Shown: positions 8,924-17,582, counted from the stretch's first letter. The stretch is DNA of 64,000 nt from Mycobacterium sp. 1081908.1 (GCF_001673535.1 NZ_LZLY01000128.1:41785-105784); one strand, 5' to 3'. Translations and numbers: made by a program. The notes: generated by a model from the sequence alone, not told the origin.

Positions 8924-9409
8924 TTAGGCGGACACCGATCGCCGTCCGGCCAGCCGCTGCTCGGCATACGCGCGGCCCTGGTCCCTGTCGCCCATCACGA
9001 TCCCGGCGATGTCGGCGAGCCTCGCGATGCGCCCTCCGCCGCCCCAGGTGCCGTCGGGAATCTCGTTGGCAAACACCCAAATACGCAACGGATCACGCTC
9101 GTAGCGCCCGTTCTCGGCATCCAGGATTGCCTCGGTGACCGCGGCGACCATGCTGGCGCGGCGCTCGTCGTCAAACTGACCTTCTGGTACCGACGCGACC
9201 ACGCGATAATGCGGTGCCGTGGGCCGCTCACCGGCATGCAGCACGCGGGCGGGTCGATGCAGCCAAACTTTGGCCAGCGCCCGCGCCGCCGGATTGCCCG
9301 GGTCTGCACCCTCGTGTTCAAGCAGCACGTCGGTCAGTGTGGCCAATAGCGCCGTTTCCGCCTCGTCAGGCAACGCTCCCTCGGGAATGTACGCATCCAG
9401 CATCGGCAT
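8924..9409 (-). CDS. Tautomerase-superfamily protein
   Basis: A 161-residue protein with two tautomerase-like halves. I chose the start at 9409 because it gives Met-Pro at the N-terminus; after Met removal the free Pro is the catalytic base of the superfamily, and GGAGG lies eight bases upstream. The second half contains ERRASMVAAVTEAILDAENG followed by RIWVFANEIPDGTWGGGG, as in the actinobacterial members. It would catalyse keto-enol tautomerisation or a related proton transfer. It is divergent from an HxlR regulator across a palindrome, so is probably that regulator's target. Confidence 0.75.
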   Translation of the reverse strand: MPMLDAYIPEGALPDEAETALLATLTDVLLEHEGADPGNPAARALAKVWLHRPARVLHAGERPTAPHYRVVASVPEGQFDDERRASMVAAVTEAILDAENGRYERDPLRIWVFANEIPDGTWGGGGRIARLADIAGIVMGDRDQGRAYAEQRLAGRRSVSA

Positions 9410-9425
9410 CTCGTGGACCTCCAAT

Positions 9426-9481
9426 TTGTGAGCAAAGATCTGGATTTACTTTCACAACTCAGCATAGGCATGCCTGAGTTG
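9426..9481. promoter_or_regulatory. Operator between tautomerase and HxlR regulator
   Basis: A perfect inverted repeat CAACTCAG (9455-9462) and CTGAGTTG (9474-9481) sits in the 89-base divergent gap. A second, overlapping pair TTGTGA (9426-9431) and TCACAA (9452-9457) is also present. The first dyad lies just upstream of a TATGAT hexamer at 9498-9503, which looks like a -10 box. HxlR control of both genes is inference. Confidence 0.55.
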
Positions 9482-9498
9482 CAAAGTCAAACTCTGCT

Positions 9499-9990
9499 AT
9501 GATGGGTGCCGTGTTCGAGGCCCGAGATAGCTACAGCGCCGAAAACTGTTCAGTGAAACGCGCACTCGATGTGGTCGGCGAGAAGTGGACGCTGTTGGTG
9601 CTGCGCGAGGCGTTCTACGGTGCACGGCGCTTCGAACAGTTCCAGGCCCATGTGGGGTGCGCTCGCAACCTGCTCAGCGAACGGTTGAACACCCTGGTGG
9701 AGGCCGGCGTGATGCGGCGCGTGCCCTACCGGGAACCGGGCCAGCGCGAACGCCACGAATACCGCCTCACCGACAAGGGCCTCGACCTGCTGCCCGCGGT
9801 TATTGCGTTGATGGAGTGGGGCGATCGCTGGGCGGCCGACCCCGACGGCGCGCCCGTCGAGATCACCCACCGCGACTGCGGACACCGCGTCGAGCTGGCG
9901 CTGCGTTGCAGCAACGACGGCGTCGCGCTGACCCCACGAGACCTCCAGCCCAGGCCCGGCCCCGGCGCCCGCCCGGCGGAATCCGCTTAG
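9499..9990 (+). CDS. HxlR family transcriptional regulator
   Basis: A 163-residue winged-helix regulator. It shows the family hallmarks: a conserved Cys in ENCSVKRALDVVGEKWTLLVLREAFYGARRFEQF (about residues 15-48), LLSERLNTLVEAGVMRRVPYR as recognition helix and wing, and YRLTDKGLDLLPAVIALMEWGD. Members often sense electrophiles or quinones through that Cys. The start is uncertain: two ATGs (9499, 9502) overlap a TATGAT -10-like box, so a leaderless GTG at 9511 (MFEARDSY) is also plausible. Divergent from the tautomerase gene and convergent with the FAD oxidoreductase. Confidence 0.85.
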   Translation: MMGAVFEARDSYSAENCSVKRALDVVGEKWTLLVLREAFYGARRFEQFQAHVGCARNLLSERLNTLVEAGVMRRVPYREPGQRERHEYRLTDKGLDLLPAVIALMEWGDRWAADPDGAPVEITHRDCGHRVELALRCSNDGVALTPRDLQPRPGPGARPAESA

Positions 9991-10016
9991 CGCAACAGAA
10001 TCCATCCGAGAAGGGG

Positions 10017-10964
10017 CTAGCCGAGCGCGAGCGCGCCCGGCAGCTCGTCGCTCAGTACGGCCCGGGCGAGCAACTCGCCGAGCAGGGGCCCGAACTTCAT
10101 CAGGTTGCTGCCGACGAACGCCACGACGCGACCCCTCCGGGCCACCGTCCAGCCGTCGCCGCCGGAGTCCAGCCATGGGGCGCGAACCGTCACGCAGTCC
10201 ACCCGGTCCACGGGCGACAGCGACGGGAACAGCGCGCGCACCGTCGCCGGATCGGGCACCTCCTGCCCGAACGCCCAGCGGCCCGTGCTGCCCAGCGGCA
10301 ACCCGTATCCCTCGGGCGCGGAAAGGCATGCGGCACCGGCCGCTTCGGCGCCCTCGTAGGTGAAGCGGGTGTGCGGGGCGAATTCCACCCCCAGCGGACC
10401 GAATAGCGTCGGCGTCTTGACACCCGCGCAGATCAGCACGCGGTCCGCGCGCACCACCGTGCCGTCCTCCAGCGTCGTCGCGCCGTCGTCGCCGACTGAC
10501 ACCACGTGGCCGCGTTCGATGGCGGCGCGACGCGCCAGGGCGTCGAGCGCGCGGCGGACGCGAAGGCTGCCGCCCTGTGGATCGAAGAGCCCGGTTTCCC
10601 ACGGCGCGGCCAGGAATGGGATTCGTGCGGTGATCTCGGAGCGGTCAAGCCAGGAGTATGCGGCACCGGCGCCGTCCATTGCCGCCGCCGTGTCCGAGCT
10701 GGCGCCGGCGGAGATGAAGCCCTCCGTGCCCAGCAGGCGCCCGGCGCCGAACTCGGTCTCCCAGCGCCGCCATCCGTCGCGGGCCCGCATTGCGAGGCTG
10801 CACAACGCGGGGCGCCGGTGCGCGATGCGGAAGATTCGCGCCAGCCCCGCGGATTGTTCGGCGAACGGCTCTCCACGCTCGAACACGATCGCGTGTTCCC
10901 CGCGCCGAGACAGCTCGTAGGCGGCCGCCAGCCCGCAGATCCCCGCGCCCACGATGACGATCAT
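10017..10964 (-). CDS. FAD-dependent oxidoreductase (DAO / sarcosine-oxidase-like)
   Basis: A 315-residue flavoprotein beginning directly with the dinucleotide-binding motif VIVGAGICGLAAAYELSRRG (residues 3-22), then an Arg-rich AGLARIFRIAHRRP segment typical of the D-amino-acid/sarcosine oxidase family, and a second FAD contact RADRVLICAGVKTPTL (about 171-186). It likely oxidises a secondary amine or amino acid derivative. The start lies two bases after the Eis-like stop codon, so it is the last gene of the TetR-FadE-Eis-oxidase operon. Somewhat short for the family (usually 370-390), mainly at the C-terminus. Confidence 0.8.
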   Translation of the reverse strand: MIVIVGAGICGLAAAYELSRRGEHAIVFERGEPFAEQSAGLARIFRIAHRRPALCSLAMRARDGWRRWETEFGAGRLLGTEGFISAGASSDTAAAMDGAGAAYSWLDRSEITARIPFLAAPWETGLFDPQGGSLRVRRALDALARRAAIERGHVVSVGDDGATTLEDGTVVRADRVLICAGVKTPTLFGPLGVEFAPHTRFTYEGAEAAGAACLSAPEGYGLPLGSTGRWAFGQEVPDPATVRALFPSLSPVDRVDCVTVRAPWLDSGGDGWTVARRGRVVAFVGSNLMKFGPLLGELLARAVLSDELPGALALG

Positions 10965-10966
10965 CG

Positions 10967-12184
10967 CTAGAAGAAGAATCCTGCGTGTGGCGCGCTGGGC
11001 ACCGCGAACAGGCGGTCGGCGATGGCGAGCGCCGCGGGGTCATCGGTCCGCGCCAGCCCGGCGGCGGCCAGGCCGCGCCACGTCGCGCCGCCGAGCAACG
11101 CGGCCCCCAGCGCTTCGACGCCGGTGTGCAGCTGTGCCGGCCGGTCCGTCGGTTCGGCGCCGTCGGCGGTGACGGCGAAGCTGGCCGAGTTGCCCGGCAA
11201 GAGGGGATCATGGACCGCGATCGTGACCGCGCCGTCCCCGGCGTATCCGCGCGCCGCCAACGCCTTTCGCGCGTCGACGACGCGTAGCCACGTTTCGTCG
11301 TGCACCGCCGTCACGCGCGCGGCCCGCCGGTCGACGAGCAGCCACGGCAACGGATCGTCGAGGGGCAGCATCCAGAACACCACGCGATCGATGAGATCGA
11401 GCCCGAGCAGGAACCGCAGCAGTCCGACGTAAGCCTCCATCGTCGGCGCGAAGAAGTCCTCGACCGCGATGGTGCGCTGATCGCTGACGAACCAGTTCTC
11501 GGTGTCGACGGGGCGGTACCGGGCGAACCCGGACTCCGATCCCGGTTCACCGTGCACCGCGACATAGGAAGCGCCGGGCGAGGATTCGGCGCGCATCCGC
11601 AAGCTGTGCCACCAGACCGCCGGCCGGTCGATGGTCCCCGGGCGGGACGGACGGTTTTCGGCGTAGATCCGGGGCAGGACATCCCACGCTTGGCCCACCT
11701 CGAGCAGTCGCACCGGACCTCCGCCCGCAACGTCGGGACGCAGGGCCGCCCGCGCGGTCTGAACCTCCACCGTCTGCGATGAACTCGCCACACCGTAGCC
11801 GTACCGCCCGTAGATGGTCGCCTCCGAGGCGCGCAGCGTCGCGACCACCTCGCCGCGCGCGGCGATGTCGCGCAACTGATGGCGCATCAGGTCGGTGGCG
11901 ATCCCTTGCCGGGTGTGCGACGGAAGGACCCCGATGTGCGTCACAGCGGCATGGCCCACGATCGCCCCGCCGGGCAGCGTCAACGTGCTCGTCACCGCGT
12001 CGGCGCTGCCGACGAGTTGTCCGTCGACGAAAGCACCGATCGTGCGGCCGGGATCGAGCAACTTGGTGATCTGGCCGGGCGCCAGGTTGGCTAGCGGGGG
12101 GAAACCGACCATGGCGGCGCGAAACACGTTCATGGCGGCGAGGAGGTCGTCCTCGCCGTCGAGAACACGAATGTCGGTGGTCAT
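10967..12184 (-). CDS. Eis-family GNAT N-acetyltransferase
   Basis: A 405-residue protein of the Eis (enhanced intracellular survival) family. It has an N-terminal GNAT domain with the acetyl-CoA loop VLPSHTRQGIATDLM (about residues 82-96), the probable general-acid Tyr in ATIYGRYGYG, a second GNAT-like domain and a C-terminal sterol-carrier-like domain. The protein ends in AGFFF, matching the Eis feature of a C-terminal Phe carboxylate in the active site. Eis enzymes acetylate amines, including aminoglycosides and host proteins. The ATG at 12184 gives family length; the frame remains open further upstream into FadE. The neighbours differ from those of M. tuberculosis eis (Rv2416c), so this may be a paralogue. 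Confidence 0.85.
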   Translation of the reverse strand: MTTDIRVLDGEDDLLAAMNVFRAAMVGFPPLANLAPGQITKLLDPGRTIGAFVDGQLVGSADAVTSTLTLPGGAIVGHAAVTHIGVLPSHTRQGIATDLMRHQLRDIAARGEVVATLRASEATIYGRYGYGVASSSQTVEVQTARAALRPDVAGGGPVRLLEVGQAWDVLPRIYAENRPSRPGTIDRPAVWWHSLRMRAESSPGASYVAVHGEPGSESGFARYRPVDTENWFVSDQRTIAVEDFFAPTMEAYVGLLRFLLGLDLIDRVVFWMLPLDDPLPWLLVDRRAARVTAVHDETWLRVVDARKALAARGYAGDGAVTIAVHDPLLPGNSASFAVTADGAEPTDRPAQLHTGVEALGAALLGGATWRGLAAAGLARTDDPAALAIADRLFAVPSAPHAGFFF

Positions 12185-12210
12185 CCCGACATCATGTCTC
12201 AGCCGGCGGC

Positions 12211-13422
12211 CTACCGAATCTGCAGCCCGGTCACCGCCCGCGAAATGACCAGGCGCTGAATCTCGCTGGTGCCCTCGAAGATCGTGAAGATCTTGGCGTC
12301 GCGGTGCATCCGCTCCACGGGGTAGTCGCGGGTGTACCCGTTGCCGCCGAGTATCTGGATGGCCTCGTCGGTGACGTAGACCGCGGTCTCGCTGGCCACC
12401 AGCTTGGCCATCGAGCCCTCCGCCGAGTCGAAGCTCTGGTTGTTTCGCGCCATCCAGCCGGCCCGCCACACCAGCATCCGCGCCGCGTCGATGCGGCTCT
12501 TCATGTCGGCCAGCTTGAACGCGATCGCCTGGAACTCACCGATCTTGCGCCCGAATTGCTCGCGCTGGCAGGCGTATTCGAGGGCGTATTCATACGCGGC
12601 CCGGGCCACCCCGACGGCCATCGCGCCGACCGTGGGCCGGGTGCGCTCGAAGGTCTTCATCGCGGCCTGTCCGCGCGACGAGGCGCCGGACTTGACCCGG
12701 GCGATGCGCTCCTCGAACTTATCCCTGCCGCCGAGGATCGCGTCCTCGGGCAGCCGGACGTTGTCCAGCACAACTTCGGCGGTATGCGACGCACGGATCC
12801 CGTGCTTCTTGAATTTCTGGCCCTGCGACAGGCCGTGGGTGTCCGGCGGGATGACGAACGTGGCCTGGCCGCGGGTGCCAAGCTCGGGGTAGACCGAGGC
12901 CACCACGATGTGCACGTTGGCGATGCCGCCGTTGGTCGCCCACGTCTTGGTGCCGTTGAGGACCCATTCGCCGGCCGCCTCGTCGTAGCGGGCGCGGGTG
13001 CGGATCGCGCCGACGTCGGACCCCGCGTCGGGCTCCGAGGAACAGAAAGCGCCGAGCTTGGGTTCGTCGGCCGTACCGAACATCTCGGGAAGCCAGCGGC
13101 CCAGCTGTTCGGGAGTTCCGTTGCCCGCCAACGCCGCCGCGGCCAGGCCGGTGCCCAGGATGGACAGCGCGATGCCGGCGTCACCCCAAAACATCTCCTC
13201 GAACGTGGTGAGAAAGCCCAGCCCCGTCGGCTCGGCCGCCTGCTGCGCGAAGAAGTCGGGGGAGTACAGCCCGACCTTCGCGGCCTCCTGGATCACGGGC
13301 CACGGGGTTTCCTCCCGCTCGTCCCATTCCGAGGCGGCCGGGCGGATCACCTCGGCCGCGAACTTGTGCACCCAATCGCGCACCTCGATCACGTCGTCGC
13401 TCAATTGCAGTGAGAATGTCAC
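12211..13422 (-). CDS. Acyl-CoA dehydrogenase (FadE)
   Basis: A 403-residue flavoprotein of the acyl-CoA dehydrogenase superfamily. The N-terminal helical domain is followed by the FAD/substrate motif LGAFCSSEPDAGSDVG (about residues 124-139), the second signature ATNGGIANVHIVVA, and a C-terminal domain with QILGGNGYTRDYPVERMHRDAKIFTIFEGTSEIQ; the Glu of FEGTSE is the expected catalytic base. It introduces a 2,3 double bond into an acyl-CoA. GTG start at 13422 with AGGAG eight bases upstream. It lies 27 bases after the TetR gene and 26 before the Eis-like gene, so they are probably one transcript. Which of the many mycobacterial FadEs it is cannot be decided here. Confidence 0.88.
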   Translation of the reverse strand: MTFSLQLSDDVIEVRDWVHKFAAEVIRPAASEWDEREETPWPVIQEAAKVGLYSPDFFAQQAAEPTGLGFLTTFEEMFWGDAGIALSILGTGLAAAALAGNGTPEQLGRWLPEMFGTADEPKLGAFCSSEPDAGSDVGAIRTRARYDEAAGEWVLNGTKTWATNGGIANVHIVVASVYPELGTRGQATFVIPPDTHGLSQGQKFKKHGIRASHTAEVVLDNVRLPEDAILGGRDKFEERIARVKSGASSRGQAAMKTFERTRPTVGAMAVGVARAAYEYALEYACQREQFGRKIGEFQAIAFKLADMKSRIDAARMLVWRAGWMARNNQSFDSAEGSMAKLVASETAVYVTDEAIQILGGNGYTRDYPVERMHRDAKIFTIFEGTSEIQRLVISRAVTGLQIR

Positions 13423-13449
13423 GGGTTTGCTCCTGAAATAGGTTGGTGG

Positions 13450-14061
13450 TCAGTCGTTCTTGGGCTTGCGGTATTGCTTGAGGACGCTGAGCGTCTGGTC
13501 CACCCACGCCTCGATGTAGCGGTCTTCGGCGATATTGCCGGGCAGGCGCCCGGTCAGCGCCTGCAGCGTCGCGGCATAGGACAAGGCCCCGATCGCGACC
13601 GCCGCGGTGGCAGCGGGATCGGGTATCTCGTTGCGGCCCGAGCGATTCAACGCGGCCAGTTCGTCGGTGAACCGCTGGTAGGCGTTGTCGGTGATGACCT
13701 GCCACGTCTTCTCGTCGAGATCGCCGAGCGCGTCGGGCTCGCGCAGCATGACCTTGAGTAGGTCCTCGCTCTGTTTGAGGTTGCTCCAGATCAACTGGCC
13801 CGCCGTTCGCACCGCCTGTTCGACGCTTCCGGGCTCTCCCGCGTCGTACTGTTCCCGGGCGGCCACGATGCTGTCGATCCGGTGCGCGACGGCGGCCTCC
13901 AGCAGCTCCCTTTTGGAGCCGAAGTGCTTGTAGAGCGCGCCCGACCCCGGCGCCAGGCCGGACGCCCGCTGAATGTCCGCAACCGACGTGGCCGCGTACC
14001 CCTTGTCGGCGAATAGCCGCAGCGCTTCGCCCAACAGCCGGTCGCGTCCCGAAGGTTGCAT
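13450..14061 (-). CDS. TetR family transcriptional regulator
   Basis: A 203-residue repressor. The N-terminal HTH (RDRLLGEALRLFADKGYAATSVADIQRASGLAPGSGALYKHFGSKRELLEAAV) is canonical; the rest is an all-helical ligand-binding domain. I chose the ATG at 14061, which has a palindrome immediately upstream; a GTG at 14079 lies inside that palindrome. No clear ribosome site is present for either, so leaderless translation is possible. First gene of an apparent operon with FadE, the Eis-like acetyltransferase and the FAD oxidoreductase, and likely autoregulated. Confidence 0.85.
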   Translation of the reverse strand: MQPSGRDRLLGEALRLFADKGYAATSVADIQRASGLAPGSGALYKHFGSKRELLEAAVAHRIDSIVAAREQYDAGEPGSVEQAVRTAGQLIWSNLKQSEDLLKVMLREPDALGDLDEKTWQVITDNAYQRFTDELAALNRSGRNEIPDPAATAAVAIGALSYAATLQALTGRLPGNIAEDRYIEAWVDQTLSVLKQYRKPKND

Positions 14062-14063
14062 AG

Positions 14064-14083
14064 GTGAGAGAGTACTCACTCAC
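14064..14083. promoter_or_regulatory. TetR operator palindrome
   Basis: A 20-base near-perfect palindrome, GTGAGAGAGTACTCACTCAC, with 18 of 20 positions symmetric. It lies directly upstream of the chosen TetR start and over the alternative GTG start, the expected place for an autoregulatory operator. Assignment to the adjacent TetR protein is inference. Confidence 0.6.
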
Positions 14084-14395
14084 CCGCGCCGCGGCCACAT
14101 CACTGTTGCCAAGTTCACACGCCGCCGGGTGAAGCGCTGGTAGGCCCGCCGATGGCAGGGGCGAACCGCCGATGGAGACCGCCGCTGGGGGCGGCGCGAG
14201 GGCGCGGCGAAGATTTGGGTTCGATATGCGCCCGGCCCGTCAGGTTGCCCGCAACCGAATTCCTTAATTACCTTTCACCACAGGGGCCGGGAAATATCAG
14301 CCGAACGACGAAACCCAGCGCCGTGTAAATGCCGGAACGCCAAAGGGTTACGGAGACATCCGTGCCACGGATGCATAAAGCCCTGGCATTACGCA
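14084..14395. other. Intergenic region between TetR and SulP genes
   Basis: 312 bases without a gene. It separates the divergent TetR operon and the SulP transporter. It holds an AT-rich stretch near 14261-14275 (GAATTCCTTAATTAC), possibly promoter DNA, and the 17-base palindrome noted separately at 14357-14373. I see no RNA gene. Confidence 0.5.
14357..14373. promoter_or_regulatory. Perfect palindrome upstream of SulP transporter
   Basis: CATCCGTG, one central C, CACGGATG: eight-base perfect arms, 22 bases before the first possible start codon of the SulP gene. The position suggests an operator. Which protein would bind it is unknown; no regulator gene with an obvious match is adjacent except the orphan kinase downstream, which cannot bind DNA. 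Confidence 0.45.
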
Positions 14396-15997
14396 ATGAG
14401 AAAGCGAGCAATGCAGCACGTCGGAGTACCCCGCAACCAATCCGCCGATCGCGGACCGGATTCACGAAATGACCGGCTGCGCTCCGTGATTCGCAGCGAC
14501 CTGCCGGCGTCCTTGGTGGTTTTCCTGGTCGCGCTCCCGTTGTCGCTCGGAATCGCCATCGCGTCGAACGCTCCCGTGCTCGCCGGCCTGATCGCCGCGA
14601 TCGTCGGGGGGATCGTCGCCGGGTGCATCGGGGGATCGCCGCTGCAGGTGAGCGGTCCCGCCGCCGGGCTGACCGTCATCGTCGCCGACTTGGTGTCCGA
14701 CTTCGGTTGGGCCGTGACATGTTTGATTACCGTCGGCGCCGGCTTGCTGCAGGTATTGCTGGGCATGAGCCGTGTCGCGCGGTCAGCCCTGGCGATCTCA
14801 CCCGTCGTCGTGCACGCCATGCTGGCCGGAATCGGACTGACCATCGCACTTCAGCAGGTCCACGTGTTGTTGGGCGGAAAGTCCAAAAGCACTGCCTGGC
14901 AAAACGTTATCGGACTTCCGGAACAGGTTCTCGGCGCGGACCGACCCGGGGTGATCCTGGGCGTGCTGGTGGTACTGATCCTGATCGGATGGCGTTGGGC
15001 GCCCGCCAAAGTCGCCCGCGTACCCGGCGCGCTCGTCGCGATCGTTGCCGTGACGGTGATTTCGCTGGTCTTCCCGTTCGACGTGCCGCGGATCGAACTC
15101 GAGGGCTCGGTTTTGGATGCGCTGCGGCTGCCGGGACTACCCGACGGCGGTTGGGGCGCTGTCGCGGTGGGCGTACTGACGGTCGCGCTTGTCACCAGCG
15201 TGCAGAGCCTGCTGACCGCGGTGTCCATCGACAGGATGCACAACGGGGCGCGGACCGACTTCGATCGCGAGCTGATCGGCCAGGGCACCGCGAACATCGT
15301 GTCGGGCGCCATCGGTGGCCTGCCGATCAGCGGTGTCATCGTGCGCAGCGCGGCTAATGTCAACGCGGGTGCGAAATCCCGGGCCTCGTCGATCATGCAC
15401 GGCGTGTGGATCCTGCTGTTCACCCTCCCCTTCGCCGAGCTGGTCGAGCAGATTCCGACCGCCGCGCTCGCCGGCCTGCTGATCGTCGTCGGAATTCAGC
15501 TGCTCAAGCCGGCGCATATCAAGACCGCGCAGCGCAGCGGAGATCTCGCCGTCTACGTCGTCACGGCGGTCGCGGTGGTCTTCCTCAATCTCCTGCATGG
15601 CGTCATGATCGGCCTTGCGGTGGCCGTCGCGCTGACCGGCTGGCGGGTGATCCGGGCCAGGGTCGAGGCAGAGCGGGTGGGTGATGAATGGAGGGTCGAG
15701 GTGGGTGGCGCGTGCACCTTTCTCGCCCTGCCCAGGCTGACCAGGGTGCTGGCGTCCGTTCCCCAAGGCGCGACGGTGACCGTCGACGTCGTGGCCAACT
15801 ACCTCGATCACGCCGCGCACCAGGCGATTAGCGACTGGCTACGACACCATCGGCACACCGGCGGTGCGGTGCGGGTCCACGGCATGAGCGATCCGGGCGG
15901 GTCGGGCCCGTCCGACGGCACGGCCGCAAACGTCGAACGTGGCGGTGCCCAGCTGACCTTGGTCCACACCGAGCCGGCAACCTCAGAGGTGAGCTGA
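14396..15997 (+). CDS. SulP/SLC26 family anion transporter with C-terminal STAS-like domain
   Basis: A 533-residue membrane protein. After about 35 polar residues it has the SulP core of 10-14 helices, including DLPASLVVFLVALPLSLGIAIASNAPVLAGLIAAIVGG and SGPAAGLTVIVADLV, the anion-binding segment of the family. The last 110 residues are cytosolic and resemble a STAS domain (GGACTFLALPRLTRVLASVPQGATVTVDVVANYLDHAAHQAISDWL). Family members import bicarbonate or sulfate; the N-terminal half resembles the mycobacterial SulP-carbonic anhydrase fusion (Rv3273 type) but no anhydrase domain is present. ATG at 14411 is an alternative start. The histidine kinase follows after 147 bases. Confidence 0.8.
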   Translation: MRKRAMQHVGVPRNQSADRGPDSRNDRLRSVIRSDLPASLVVFLVALPLSLGIAIASNAPVLAGLIAAIVGGIVAGCIGGSPLQVSGPAAGLTVIVADLVSDFGWAVTCLITVGAGLLQVLLGMSRVARSALAISPVVVHAMLAGIGLTIALQQVHVLLGGKSKSTAWQNVIGLPEQVLGADRPGVILGVLVVLILIGWRWAPAKVARVPGALVAIVAVTVISLVFPFDVPRIELEGSVLDALRLPGLPDGGWGAVAVGVLTVALVTSVQSLLTAVSIDRMHNGARTDFDRELIGQGTANIVSGAIGGLPISGVIVRSAANVNAGAKSRASSIMHGVWILLFTLPFAELVEQIPTAALAGLLIVVGIQLLKPAHIKTAQRSGDLAVYVVTAVAVVFLNLLHGVMIGLAVAVALTGWRVIRARVEAERVGDEWRVEVGGACTFLALPRLTRVLASVPQGATVTVDVVANYLDHAAHQAISDWLRHHRHTGGAVRVHGMSDPGGSGPSDGTAANVERGGAQLTLVHTEPATSEVS

Positions 15998-16144
15998 CCG
16001 CCGCGCCGCCGCCCGTAGCGCCGCGCGTGTGAACCGCTAACCTCGAACATCGCGCCTATATCCTGAGCTCGTTGGCCAAGCCGGGGGCGAAGTACGGAAG
16101 GCAAGATGTCACGAGAACTTCGGCCGCTGCCGCGGACGGTATGA

Positions 16145-17518
16145 GTGATGGCGACTCATACGCCCACGTCTCACCACCTGCACTTGCCGATGAAGGTGCT
16201 CTCGCTGCGCACCATCGTCGTCGTCGCGGCGCTAGGGGTGATCGCCTTCGCAGTCCTTTTAGCCGCCTGGGTGTGGATCGGCGTCACCAACGATCAGTAC
16301 AGCCAGCTCGACCGGCGGCTGGATTCGGTGAGCAGTTTGGGCGACATCAACACGCTGATCAACAGCGGACAGCTCGCTACTCCCGCTGGGCCCACGCCGG
16401 ACGGCAACCTGGTGCGCACCGCGCGCATCGCCGGTGTGACGGTGTCCGTCCCGGGCAATATCGTTCTGCCGCAACTGCCGAACGGATACGCCAACACCAC
16501 CATCGACGGCGTCCAATACCGCGTCCGCACCTTCAGCGCGGGCCCCGCCTCGATCGCGCTCGCCGCCCCGCTGGCCGAAGCTCAACACCGGATCAACGAA
16601 CTGCACCTGCGGGTGTTGCTGATCTGCGGCAGCGTCATCGGCGGCACGATCCTCGTCGGCTGGGTGATCTCGTTGATTATGGTGAATCCGTTCCTGCTGC
16701 TGGCGCAGCAGGCCCGCGCCATCAATGCCCAATCCAGCCCGGACGAGGTCCAGGTTCGCGGCGTGCGGGAGGCCGTGGAGATCGCCGAAGCGGTCGAAGG
16801 AATGCTGGCGCGCATCGGCAACGAGCAACAGCGCACCAGGGCGGCGCTCGAGTCGGCCCGCGACTTCGCCGCCGTCGCGTCGCACGAGCTGCGCACCCCG
16901 CTCACCGCCATGCGCACCAACCTGGAAGTGTTGTCCACCTTGGAAATACCGCGGGAACAACGCCAAGAGGTGATCGGCGACGTCATACGCACGCAGAGCC
17001 GGATCGAAGCGACGCTGACGGCGCTGGAGCGGCTCGCACAGGGTGAACTGACCACCGTCGATGATTTCGTCCCCTTCGACATCACCGAGCTTCTGGATCG
17101 TGCCGCGCACGACGCGCTTCGGATTTACCCAGGTGTGCACGTGTCGCTGGTGCCGTCACCCACGGTGTTGATGGTGGGGCTGCCCACCGGGCTTCGGCTG
17201 GTGATCGACAATGCCATCGCCAACGCCGTCAAGCACGGCGGCGCCACCGAAATCCGGCTCTACGTAACCAGTTCCGGCGAAGGTGTGGAAATCGCCGTCG
17301 ACGACAACGGCACCGGGGTGCCCGAGTCCGAACGCACCGCGGTCTTCGAACGCTTCTCGCGCGGATCCACCGCCTCCCGTTCCGGGTCGGGACTGGGGCT
17401 GGCCCTCGTCGCCCAGCAGGCCGAACTGCACGGCGGAAGCGCGTCGCTGCACTCCAGTCCGTTGGGCGGCACGCGCCTGCTGCTCCGACTGGCCGGCGAC
17501 GGGCGCGGGCCGGCGTGA
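16145..17518 (+). CDS. PrrB-like sensor histidine kinase (orphan)
   Basis: A 457-residue membrane kinase that closely resembles PrrB (Rv0902c of M. tuberculosis). TM1 is about residues 22-43, an extracytoplasmic sensor region 44-155 contains the RVRTF segment, and TM2 is about 156-178, followed by HAMP. The phospho-acceptor is His247 in ASHELRTPLTAMRTNLEVL. The ATPase has the N box DNAIANAVKHGG, the G1 box DDNGTGVPESER and the G2 box GSGLGLALV. The N-terminus is His-rich (HTPTSHHLHLP). GTG 16145 or ATG 16148 is the start; ATG 16190 is also possible. No response regulator is adjacent, so it may signal through a distant PrrA or be a divergent paralogue. Confidence 0.85.
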   Translation: MMATHTPTSHHLHLPMKVLSLRTIVVVAALGVIAFAVLLAAWVWIGVTNDQYSQLDRRLDSVSSLGDINTLINSGQLATPAGPTPDGNLVRTARIAGVTVSVPGNIVLPQLPNGYANTTIDGVQYRVRTFSAGPASIALAAPLAEAQHRINELHLRVLLICGSVIGGTILVGWVISLIMVNPFLLLAQQARAINAQSSPDEVQVRGVREAVEIAEAVEGMLARIGNEQQRTRAALESARDFAAVASHELRTPLTAMRTNLEVLSTLEIPREQRQEVIGDVIRTQSRIEATLTALERLAQGELTTVDDFVPFDITELLDRAAHDALRIYPGVHVSLVPSPTVLMVGLPTGLRLVIDNAIANAVKHGGATEIRLYVTSSGEGVEIAVDDNGTGVPESERTAVFERFSRGSTASRSGSGLGLALVAQQAELHGGSASLHSSPLGGTRLLLRLAGDGRGPA

Positions 17519-17582
17519 TGCGACGTTAGGCCGGCACGGAGTCAACCACGGCCGCGACTGATGCGGCCGGGTATCAGGTGCC

